A stretch of 64,000 bases of DNA from Stichopus chloronotus (lineage: Eukaryota; Echinodermata; Holothuroidea; Aspidochirotida; Stichopodidae). Location of the stretch: positions 14,382,195 through 14,446,194 of the forward strand of contig CM037838.1 of the NCBI GenBank assembly GCA_021234535.1. The letters are read 5' to 3'. The translations under genes and the position numbers were made by a program. Of this stretch, positions 35,201 through 45,758 are shown in pieces. The notes under the pieces are model-generated. The model made no database searches. It was not told the DNA's origin and worked only from the letters and a program-made list of their open reading frames with translations. Every line of letters begins with the position of its first letter. Position 1 is the stretch's first letter.

Positions 35201-36703
35201 TTACTCGTCAAACCTGAGTTATCGTGTTATAACATAACAGTGTTTGAATATCTACCATTAATGGTAAGAAATGTCAACGGTCATCTACCATTAACGGTAA
35301 GAACTGATCAGGCCAGGGAATTGGGTAGGAAAATTCACCTTAATCGCATCCACCCGTAGAGGTAGGTGCATCATAAATGTGGCAAAATATCGCATTGTAA
35401 GAAAGAGAAATCTGGACAGAGTGGTCTGGAAACATACACCCCCCAAAAATACTGATAACTTAAGCTTTTGTATTAGACTCAAAGTTACATCCAAGTTTTG
35501 AGGGGAATTGATTTAATTACTGTGGAAAAATCCATACGTTCCCCTTATTTTCAGGGCGACCATTACTGGCATGGTCGGAAAACATGATAAACACAAGTAA
35601 AGCCCCCCCCCCCCGTTAGGTAAAAAGCCTCTTTATTGAATCGAATGTTAAAAGTTGAAGGAAATTGATAGGTAATTATAAAGTAAAATACAAAGTAACG
35701 AATATTCTTTGAGAGATTTTTTTAGGAAAGAACAACTAGAGTGATTTAAATACCATAATGTCCATGCGTCCATTACGTACCTACCGGTATTAAAATCCTC
35801 TCGTTTTGTAAGAAACATGGGCAACCTTCTTTGCTCACGCACTTTGTTCCCATCAGCACAAGATCTCTCGGACAGACGCAACTTCCATTTCCAGTACTAC
35901 AGTTGTTAGGGCAAACGGGTTGTTCACAACTAGGTTGACAATCACAACTACTGTAAACCATGTTTGATGGACACTGTAATGTGGTGGTTGTTGGTAAGCT
36001 GGTTGTTGTTGGTAATTTGTTGGTTGTTGGTAAACTGGTGGTTGGACCCTTCATCTGGCTGAACTCTTTAGTAGTGCCAATGTTATTTTTCTCTGCGAAA
36101 AAAAGTTTGGCACTCTTAATTTGCATGCGTGTATAGCACATATTGGGTAGTTGGGTAGACTGTAATGGAGATACGGACCCAAAATACTTACTTGAACCAC
36201 ATGGCGTAGTGTAAATTTGACCACATTTTCTGCTTCTGTCTTCACAAATATCTGCAAAACAAAAAAGTAGAAAAGAGAAGATACATACAAATTTTATCAC
36301 AACAAAGAATTTCGAAAGCCTTGAGGGTCTTTGGTAAATTATTCACTAACGAAAGTTGCCTTTTCATTTAGTTATTTTTCCGTCTTTAACAATTCTCCTT
36401 GTTATAAGGACATAATTACGTTTGCGGTTAGAGTACTTAGTGAATCAGAGGATCAAAAAATAAAAGCGAAAAGAAAGAGAGAGGTAGAGATAGAGGTGAG
36501 AGAGAGAGGTGTTAAGAGAGGGGGAGGGTGGAGGTGGAGAGAGAGAGTGAGAGCAAGAAGACAAAGAATGTAATAATCTATAGTTTACAATATTCTGGAT
36601 TTTAAACTAACAGACACTTACGACCCTCAGTAACTACGCTGATCAACATGAAGTGAGTGAACATCAACACAATGAGGGATCCTCTCAGAGTTTCCATGTG
36701 CAT
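32253..36703 (-). CDS. Gene B: secreted TIL + fibrinogen-related domain protein, Thr/Pro linker
   Basis: Six exons: 36622-36703, 36192-36251, 35785-36092, 34178-34411, 32908-33172, 32253-32497. All have GT-AG borders and phases matching gene A, and join to 397 codons plus TAA. The signal peptide begins MHMETLRGSLIVLMF and ends about VVTEG. Exon 2 is shorter than in A and has Cys at KCGQ and PCGSS. Exon 3 adds a Thr/Pro-rich linker of about 30 residues (PTTSLPTTNKLPTTTSLPTT) before the TIL module, which has the same cysteine pattern as A. The E-like segment has GNDMTC. The FReD has GGGWTVIQRRIDGT, GFGRPDHELWLGN, LRIDMTD, DSDNDRVKD and CAILTGVGWWFG. The AATAAA formed by CAATAAAG overlaps the stop codon. 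It is more like fragment E than like A, C or D. Likely an extracellular recognition protein (inference). Confidence 0.88.
33173..34177 (-). other. Gene B intron 4
   Basis: Lies between the two central FReD exons at phase 0 (GGGWT | VIQRR), as in the other copies. It is about 1.0 kb, longer than in A (271 bp), C (458 bp) and D (656 bp). AT-rich; no exon or recognised element seen. Confidence 0.8.
34760..35335 (-). repeat. Composite repeat with tRNA-like head, copy 2
   Basis: Inside gene B intron 3, on the same strand as the gene. On the minus strand an A-box-like TGGCGCAGTGG (35,131-35,141) and a near-perfect B-box-like GAGTTCGAATCC (about 35,056-35,067) lie some 65 bases apart, as in tRNA-derived promoters with an insert. 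It shares its body with copy 1 (28,540-29,235), including TTTTTGATTGGGTGAGCC (34,859; plus strand) and two TACCATTAA(T/C)GGTAAGAA units (35,261 and 35,287). No cloverleaf is evident, so it is not called a tRNA gene. Confidence 0.58.
36464..36570 (+). repeat. Purine-rich GA tract in gene B intron 1
   Basis: About 105 bases of GAGA/GGAG-rich sequence (AGAGAGAGGT-type units) with few pyrimidines on the plus strand. It is a simple repeat; no function inferred. Confidence 0.75.
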
Positions 36704-36800
36704 TTTAACGAGCAGGGACTCGACACTCCCGAAGTTTGAAAGCGTATCCTGCAGGATTTGCTTCAAGGGCAGTTCGCTCGAGCAGTTATTAAATTGTGAG

Positions 36801-39800
36801 TTGTCTGTGATTAATGAAGTCTTAGGGGACACAACAATATATTGTACTTTGTGAAATACGAAAGAAAGCCAACTATATTTGGTTTCTCTTTTCGAGAGTG
36901 AATATTTTGTATTATTGATTTTATCTTAGATGTATTCTTACCAGCTCTTAATATTGAAGTATGGGTTTATGAAAATATAATAAATTGCTGTTTGAAAGAA
37001 TTAAATTTTTTTTTTCTAATATTTTTGTCTTTTCCTGTGTCAAAACTGTCTAGGGAGTTAACTTCACATCATGGTTTCAGTAACCCAGATACAGATTGCA
37101 TTTTGTTTTAGTGAAAATAAACAGATAACCAATTCTTTAGTCTATATGTTACAGAGGAATCTTAGGGAAAAAATCGTGGAAATTAGTATTTAATTTAATC
37201 ATCATGAAAAAGTAATTTCCCCCCCCCCCCAAAAAAAACTTCGTTTCTGGGAATATTGTGTTACATGTTACTCTCTATATCGTCATTGGTGTAAAGTGAT
37301 TGCCATGAACAGTTGAATGGTAAGGCAGGCTGCCATTCATTCTCAATGGTTTTAATAATTCTTAATTGTTCAAAAGGGGCAACAGTGCTAGCGTTCCCTC
37401 TATTCGCATAGGTTGTGCGAAAGTCATCATGTGTGGAATATAAAGAATACTGATACTTTATTCAATTCAACATATATTAATTGAAATAATTGATATATGA
37501 TATGACAAAGATAATAAAGATGCCTACCTGTGGCAGATGTTTTCTTTCTTATTGTATTCTTTTCCCATTCCCGTCTTTCCATATGTAATACAGGATAAGT
37601 GTTTGCCATCATTAATTCTTACACGATGATAACAGCTGATCTTGAGCCAAATTATATTTTTTCGATCTATAAACAATTGTTTGACATTGTTTGCTTGCAA
37701 ATCTTAGGGTCATATAACATGATAGAATGAACTTCAGTCCACAATTTCAGTAATATAAATATATCATTTAAATCGTTCGAAATAAGTGAACGCAATATGC
37801 TTGAGTACGAATAATATTTTGATCGATTAATGAATGTGGCAAGATAGCCATCGAAAGGGCCCCGTAAATGGCAGTACAGTTACCTTAAGTTAATACATCT
37901 ACATTTCTGCTACTACAATTTTGAAAAAAAAGAAGAAAAAACTTAGATTTGTTTCTTTCCGAATGAAAATCAAATGTTCTAATTTATAAATGAAACACTC
38001 ACTACCATTCCTAACCTTTCACATTTCTTGGATTTAATCGATTTCATTTATGAAAACAAGGAGAAATGGAAGATAGGTAGTTGTGACAAAATCATTCTGT
38101 TGCACATCACTTAACTTTAACTTATTCTTGCAAATCGGGCTTAACAGTAACTCTTCAACAGATTTCGAATAAAACAAATGGATCTGTACGTGGAGAAGTT
38201 AGTCATGAATGTCCAATTTGACAGATTAAAAGTTATTTTTTTAAATTTTCCGTATGGTGATGTTTCACACATAATATTCATGAGTATGTGTTTTACCTCC
38301 TCTGATTGCTTTGACATGTTAAGTTGTTTATGAAAAGGTCATTAACGTTCAGTTCAGATCAAATAAACACTGATGACGCTAAACCAACGGTATTTGTAGA
38401 ATGTTGAACAGAAGTTACAAACTACACGGAAATGACCAAAGCTTCAACAAAGTCTTGGATATGAGATCCACAAATTTCTGTAATAGATTGCTCCAAATAA
38501 GATCACACTTTACTCGTACATTAGTGATACCTGAAAGGTTAATACACTAATTCTACAAAGTCATCTTTACCCATTCTCGTTTCACACACAATATTTATGA
38601 GTATATGTTTTATGTCTCTTGATATGCTTTGGACACGAAACCCTGTTTCTCAATATTCATCAATATTTAGTTCCGAGTTTTGGTAGACATTGATGACCTT
38701 TAAACAAACGCAAGTGCTGAACAAGTTATATACTACACGACAACGGCCATAGCTTCAACAAAGACTTGGATATGAGATTCACAATTTGTTTGTGATGGTT
38801 TGCTTCAACTAAGATAAAATTCCACTAGTCTATAACCAAATGCCTGTAACTTTAACACACTAATTTCATCAAGTCCCCTATACATCACTGTTCAGACAAA
38901 ATGCGAACGAGGTGAAGACTCGATCTCATATCCTAAGATTTGTTCCTAACTCACTCTTTGGCGCAGCTCAAACTTTCAACTCCTCACTTCGTTGGAATAT
39001 AATTTGTCCTCGCACCCGTATTGGCTGTAAATTGATGTAGGCATAATCACGTGCATTGGAATTGTCGAATAGCTTTTTGGTTTAGTAGTATAGTTCGTAA
39101 CCTGTTATGTTCTGTAGTTTTTTCACCCACTTACCAGAAGTCCCATTAACTAGTGGCTTTATTAAAGTGTTCTGTGGTGTTGAATTTGAAACGATAAAAT
39201 ATGAAGGCATATATAATTTATGTCATGTAACTTTCATCAAATACCCACGAATTTTCACGAAAGGGCATTTACATCATTATGACACTGTAATGGAAGTTTG
39301 CAAAGACTCTTAAAATCAATATTGTAACTGCAATTGAATTTCTTCAAGGAGAACGATAACAGCATATGCATTGCCTTGTTGGCCATATTATTGTTTATAT
39401 GAGGCAGGTTACATAGAATTCCTAGATAAGTGAGCCATGACATTGTAAAATGGGCACGTGGTTTATTGGACGTTATTCTGCGTTAAAGGTAAAAGGAGAC
39501 GGTAACCCAGAGACCTCATTCTTGCCACGACAACATGATTAAGGAGACCAGATAAGCATTTCTTCAATTTTCTTCAATGTTTTATTCAGTTCTTCAGACT
39601 CAAGTGTGGAAGGCTTTTTTTTTGTGTGAATTTTTAATCAGATCAGAAACTTTTGCTCTCCTATCTCATTGAAGTATTTATTGCGTAGGACATTTTCCGA
39701 CCCTCTATAGTCTGAAAACTTTTCAGGTGAAAGTAGCACATTCAACTGCTATGTTATTAAGATTACACAGAATAGTTATCTACATAAATTTATAGGAGAC

Positions 39801-42800
39801 GATGATACGAAACGATGAAACGATGACAGAAAAAAAACGTAAGTGTGATCCAAATCATACTAGTTGAAATGTAAGGCCACTAAATAATTTTAATTGCGAT
39901 GCACTTTACGAAGTCTGTATCTCTCTTGCAAGAATGATTGGTTGATGGACTTCAGGTTATCCACAACGAAGCATCTTGAGATGACTTATTTGTAAAAATT
40001 TAAAAGGTACCGTCTCTTATTGATACGCTGCAGTGAAATTGTTGACTGAAGTGCATTTATCACATTGGTATATATCATACGGTATTGTTTATGTCCGTAT
40101 TTTATTTGACGTTTCTTTATTTATTTTTAAAGGTTCATGTGGTGGCCCAATTTCCATTTGTAACTTTATAAGAGTTTATCTGAATAAATATTGTTCATCT
40201 TTAGTAGCATATTGATAAGACTCTTGGTTATGGTGGTCACCAAGGTCACATGACGTAAGCAAATATTGATAAAATTGATTTAAAAAATAAATACATGATT
40301 GGATTCAAGATTGACTAGTGTTATTGTCTAAGAAGTAAAAATGGCAAAGCGAATTGGTTTTCCTTCATATACATTTATATATAAAATTATAAAGAGACTG
40401 TTGAAAATGAAATACACAAAAAAAATCAGTGTTGTGCAATTAATATCCGCTGGAAGGATCCACATGAAAGAAAAACAAGTAAGTTGAGTTTGAAATGTTG
40501 TTTTACTTCTTTTTTACAAAGTTTTCACGCTTTGAATATATTTCAAAAAAATTATCTTGGTTTTTGTCTTATGAGTATTCTGTGGAATACCAGTCTCATC
40601 AAATAGTAGGTTCTGAATCGGCGCCTTTGATCTCAGAAATGACACACGCCGATATGAAATATATCCATAACATGCACATCTTTAGCGACATAGTAGAAGG
40701 ACTTTGAGAAACATGCTAAGGTACCATTATTGCGGGTGGTGACAATTGAAGAAAAACACGGATGTGCGATGTGACCGCTATCTTTACCAATATCTACTAC
40801 CACCGACTTAGCCAAAAGTATTCGATACCGTCGAAATGGATAAAAGACAACACGGGCTTATGCCTTTAAAAAGCTTACAACTGTACTTTTAAATTCGAAA
40901 TATGTTGCTGAAGCTACCTTACACCTTGTTTGCTATTTAAATAAAAGTTGGTGCATCTGTTGCATAAAAATCGTGCTCTGGTATGTAAATTTGGGATGGA
41001 GTGAAAATTATTTTTGTAATAGTTTATTTGAAAAGCACACTCTTAACTTGGCAGACGTTGCTTAAACACAATTGCCACAATATGTTTCTCAATATAGACT
41101 TTGTTGATGTTAACCTAGATGACCTCATTGATGACATTATAAACAGTACTATGCAAGATTTGCGAATTTATCAACAGTCAGTGGGGGCAGTGGTTACATT
41201 GCAACGCGTGAAACTAATGAACAACGTCACAGAAGTAAGAAAGGTGGTTTCCTGTGATATCTTTAGTTTTGAAGTATAACACTAGACAGAGGAGAACAGT
41301 CTTTCATGAAGAAAAAGAAGTGAACCGCCTCACTTCAGAATGCTCTTCCAAGCATCTCTTACACAAGATGATCGATTCAACAACTTTCGGAAAACTGTGT
41401 TCAGTTGATGATAAGATAAAGTATAAACAACAGTAATTCACAACAGATAGAAAAACATGGATACTGCATTATATTACTTACGTAACATGCTCTTCATTGG
41501 GTACATAGCACAACTACATACAAAGTGATCAAAGTATCTTTTCATATATCATACAATTATACATAGAAACAGAATCACATTGCAAGTTATCATGGTGAGC
41601 TACATACAGTCTACAAAAGGTGGGTAAACTTTTTCCAGGATGGTTATGCATGTAAACTATTTGGTACCAATCACCCAAGTTAGTCAGTGGTTAGAAAATT
41701 ACCCTTCTTGGGTTAAACGTTCCCCTAGAATGAGTATTTTTTAACCAACTTGGGTATTTGTTTTACCCAAAAGTTTGTAACGAGGCAAACGAACCCAAAG
41801 CATTTTAGAGTGTACATTAAGATAATTGTAATATGTAGCTTTTAGGATGTGTGCATTTGTACAACGTCTCGTTCTGATTTCTGATGTGACATTTACTGAT
41901 CGTTCCTAGTCGGGAGGATAATGAAAAACATAAGTAAAGCCTTGCTGTTGGTAGTGTCTGAAGCAAAGGTTGGAATGAAATCTTTGCCGGCATAACAATT
42001 TTTGTCAATATTTACATTATTCGTCTTCTACAAATGTAAAAAATCAAACAAACACACAATAGGCATCATATTTACCAAGGTAACAGTGCTTACAATTATC
42101 TACAGCGAAAACTTAAGCTCGGCAAAACCTCACCATATCCCAACGAGTCCTCTCAATCGTAGACAGTCTGAAGTCTTGCCTCCTTACGACGACATTATTG
42201 ACAGGGTACCGGCCTAACCGATGGAGGCACCTTGTGGTAGTATACCCTCTATTTCTACATAGCAAGTGGGAGATTTGATCCAGTGTTCACTGTGGGTTAA
42301 AAGCCTGAAATTCAGTCTTTTTCAGTATCTTACCAAATAAGTTGGTTTTTTTTGTGACTTGGATGTCAAAACAGGTGAGTAATAGTATATGTGGTGCGAA
42401 AATCAAGGTAATGGATATAATTCTGACGATGTTATGGCTAATTACACACGTTGACAAGAAAAAATATGCCAACAGCACCATTTCATGAAGCATAGAACAT
42501 GGAAAGGCCTATTTCTACGGGGTATAGAAGGTATTTCTATCCAAAATTTCTCGCACTTGATGCAAGGGAAAAATCAGGACAACATTTAAAATTCTCTTTG
42601 CATACCCCCCCCCCCCCCCATTTGAAATTCTCGTACGTGCACGTATAACCCGCAACACACCGCACCGACTACCCACGACCCAACGAAACTAGACGTCGGG
42701 TCGGATATAATTGTGGTCAGCCCTACGACTCCGATTTCATCGATTTTCAACGGGTTGTGAGTGGTTGCCCCGATTGAACATTTTCAATCAAATTTCCTCT

Positions 42801-43680
42801 CCTGCGACCCGACAAACAGCCGTTTGTAATTTAGCCCATGAGAAAGTAATATACAGTCACATTATGACACTGCTCGACGCGGAACCTGACCAACAATCAT
42901 GTAATCAAGCATGTAAAACAGTCTGCATACAAGAAATAGGAAACGAACTTGTAATTATGTGGGTAGAGAGAGATCATGCGTGTGCAATCCGACTTCGAAG
43001 GCTCACTCGAATAACATTATTCAACAAGCCAAGGCGGGAATGTGCACGGCACTTGGGATTAGCTACAGAAATAAGGCAAAACAGAATATTCTTCATTTAT
43101 GGTGTTTACTATGTATTTTCGTGCAACTATGTACAATGCCTTCGCAACAACATGGTGTAACTTTGTTATTTTGAGATTCGGCTCCGTCTCATAAATCATG
43201 CCATGGCAAATTGGGAACAATACATCCTGTGTTGCCACTTTGATGAAGGCCTTTTAGTTTTCCGAAAACACAAAATGACCATTATGTTTCATGTATTTTG
43301 ACTCATGAATGTGAACAAGTTTTAAGTCTATGTGGGCTATGTTTTTGCACTGTTCGCCAAATGAGACAAAAACAGCCAGAAGCAGCATATATCTTTATGT
43401 CTATGCACTAGCGACGTCTGAAACTGATAGGAGTTTGTGCGATACGAAAATTCTTCACAGCCACTCAGGTCTACGATACCCCATCGCTCATGGTCGGTGC
43501 AGTGTGACATGGTGTCGTCGTAATAAAGAGAGACTCCACACTGTTCCACAACTGTCTACGATTGCCGAGTTTTGCCGGATCATGAGTAGGCAGAGCGGTG
43601 TGACCAGGGTCTTACACACTGCCGCCTGCAACGCTACAAAATTTTCTACCTCTGGGCGTCGGGTACGAATCACGTGAAAT
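36801..43680. other. Intergenic region between genes B and C
   Basis: No supported gene. The first part is gene B's 5' flank: TGAACAGTTGAATGGTAAGG near 37,307 has counterparts near A (28,466), C (50,187) and E (62,710). A diverged tandem duplication lies at 38,261-38,885. Around 41,690-41,780 GGGTTA/TAACC strings form a weak inverted repeat. A C-run occurs at 42,605-42,619. Open frames near 42,711-43,160 and 43,330-43,677 show no domain, exon context or homology to the array and are not called. Confidence 0.5.
38261..38885. repeat. Diverged tandem duplication, two units of about 310 bp
   Basis: Unit 1 (about 38,261-38,576) and unit 2 (about 38,580-38,885) match along their length. Paired landmarks are TTTCACACA-AATATT-ATGAGTAT (38,263; 38,580), GCTTCAACAAAG-CTTGGATATGAGAT (38,440; 38,751), TTGCT-CAA-TAAGAT (38,489; 38,801) and ACACTAATT (38,543; 38,857). 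No coding content. It is a simple segmental tandem repeat of moderate age. Confidence 0.7.
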
Positions 43681-44546
43681 TAGCGTGCGGTAAAAGCTTG
43701 TAATGCTCACTTGCAGAATTTTTTTTTTCGGAATTCATGCATGAGATGGCAAAAGAGCCGTTGAATTGAGACAAACATTGATTTTTTCGTAAGACAATAA
43801 GCACCGTGTACCCACCTTGACTGTTCTACATATCAAGTTAGACATGTAAGAAGTTCACACATTTAAGACCTTGATACTACGATATGGTGTCACTTACAGA
43901 CATCCACGTGTACATTAACCCTCATAAACCAATATCCTTTATCTTTAATCTATGTAGGTATGTGATTTTACTAGCTAAACTACGTCATTCGCATCTAAAA
44001 TGTCTTTTCTTTTAAGGATGCTTCCGAACAGCCCATGTTTACACTGGCGTTTCCTTCAACAAAATTAGCATGTTCTTCATTACGTTAAACCGTGTTAATT
44101 AGACCGTTCACCCCAATTTTCATTAATATTTAGTGTCGTCTTGTGAATATTCCGGTTAATCACTTTCATGCCTTGTACCTTATGAATTCATGCATGTTCT
44201 TTTAGGGCATCCCTATTTGCTATTGCTAATGTTATGATAAGTGCATATCATGTTCAAAACACGTGTAAATAGGACAGAGACTTGCAGAATAAAGGAGAAC
44301 CGATGAAGCGGTGGCAGTGAACCACCACATATCTGGTCAGTCTCGCTTTTGGTCCTTACTTCCTGGCTTTTGCAACTGTCTTAGGACATAATAATCACAA
44401 ACGAGTTATTGAGAGTCGTGTAGCCGGAGAGGAAACTAAAATATTTTCAATCGGACTCACGATCTAAAAAAAAAAATTGATAAAATCTTAGTCGTGGCTC
44501 GGTTACGATTTTGTTCAAAGTGACTTCGAGTCTCCTCGGGTCGTGG
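43681..44546. repeat. 3' flank of gene C, homologous to the D flank
   Basis: Matches 53,512-54,000 downstream of gene D. Shared strings include GTGCGGTAAAA, CACTTGCAG, TTTTCGGAATT, GAGATG-CA, ACCGTGTAC and a final GGTTCGTGGGTAG-like end. The match stops at 44,546-44,550, where the GATA tail of a LINE begins, and resumes near 45,540. It gives the insertion border. Confidence 0.55.
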
Positions 44547-44547
44547 G

Positions 44548-44595
<48 letters not shown>

Positions 44596-44611
44596 AAGAT
44601 AGATAGATACA

Positions 44612-44648
<37 letters not shown>

Positions 44649-44720
44649 GGACAGACGGACAGACAGATAGACAGATAGACAGATAGAAAGATAGACAGAT
44701 AGACAGATAGATAGATACAC
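44547..44720. repeat. (GATA)n / (GACA)n microsatellite, LINE 3' tail
   Basis: About 170 bp of TAGA units passing into CAGA and CGGA variants. It abuts the sequence CACTTTATTAATCCAACGAG, the inverted 3' end of a LINE. A GATA repeat next to this end is the tail structure seen in CR1/Rex1-type elements (recalled, not searched). Leu/Ser/Tyr-rich frames across it are artefacts. Confidence 0.85.
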
Positions 44721-45500
44721 TTTATTAATCCAACGAGGGAAATTACATGCTTGTAGATAAAACGATAAGAATGATAAGATGATAAGAGCAATAAGACGCA
44801 TGTAAAATACACACACATAAAAACTGAAGTACTAAACAATGAGTAAGCCAAAGTATGAAAAAGGACAAAAATGGCAAACATAGACAAATGCTCACAGCAA
44901 AAGAGTAAAAAATATATGGCGAGTGAGGGAAAGCAATGAGCACAGGTGATTAACGTGTAAAACTTAAGTTAAAAATTCTAATAGCCTAGCCCAAAAATGA
45001 GGAGGGATAACTGTTGGTGTGTGTTCTTGGTGGTCTCATTCTACCACTTCGTGAAATAATCAAATCATTAAACTTACTGAACATGGGGTGGCTATTATCT
45101 TCAATACTGAAATTAACTTTCTGTGTACCCGGTTTTCATACACGGTGTCCACTGTAGGGAGAGACACACCGACAACCCGACTAGCTCTCTTGACGAAGTT
45201 GTCAATGATCAACTTTGCTGATTTGGTTGCATTGCCACTCCACGATATGATAGAGTATGACCAAACACTACCGATAATGGAATTATAGAATAATGACAAA
45301 ATGTCCTGATGAACGTTGAAAGAGCGTAATTTACGTAAACAATACATTCTAGGTTTCAACCGTTTAGATACGTAATCAACATGTGTATCCCATCTTAGTT
45401 GATAGTCGAACATTACACCAAGGTATTTGTACTGATTCACCCTTTCCACCATTTTATCATTTATTATAACTGGCTCGGGTGCTGTCCTATTAGCCCTACG
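44718..45500 (-). mobile_element. 5'-truncated LINE (CR1/Rex1-like), RT C-terminal end
   Basis: Frame 45,060-45,452 encodes the post-catalytic end of a reverse transcriptase: YKYLGVMFDYQLRWDTHV, LRKLRSF, LFYNSIIGSVWSYSIISWSGN and KRASRVVG. These are typical of LINEs whose RT C-terminus carries YKYLG and a conserved Trp-rich stretch. The minus-strand 3' end is AATTTCCCTCGTTGGATTAA followed by the GATA-type repeat. Comparison with the D flank places the insertion at about 44,547-45,500. It is severely 5'-truncated and dead. Clade assignment is tentative. Confidence 0.7.
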
Positions 45501-45758
45501 GAAGTCGCTACGGTGAGATTTTTCCTGGGACTAAGTTGCTTTTTTCTGATTCAGTGAGCGATTAATGCCTAACCATAACATAAATCTTCTGTTCAGGGAG
45601 GAAAAAATGCATACAGATACACTGCTTCGAACATTACCATTCTTAATTCCATAACATCATTGATAACTAATATACATATAGACGAGTACCAGGGGAATTC
45701 ATGTACTAGTAAGTAAAAGAAATGACATAGCTGATTAACTCGCATGGTAAAATCCATT

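Noticed and set aside
41690..41780. Inverted GGGTTA/TAACC strings as a transposon end pair
   Set aside because: Arms are short and imperfect, no target duplication is visible and there is no paralogous empty site for comparison.
42711..43160. 149-codon plus-strand frame as a possible gene
   Set aside because: No recognisable domain, signal peptide, exon-intron structure or paralog. Length is possible by chance in this slightly GC-richer patch.
43330..43677. Overlapping frames on both strands
   Set aside because: No domain. The 3' edge passes into the shared flank of genes C and D, so it is non-coding duplicated DNA.
44547..44720. CRISPR-like or protein-coding repeat
   Set aside because: A simple GATA/GACA microsatellite with no spacers. 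The Leu-Ser-Tyr frames are artefacts, and the position fits a LINE tail.
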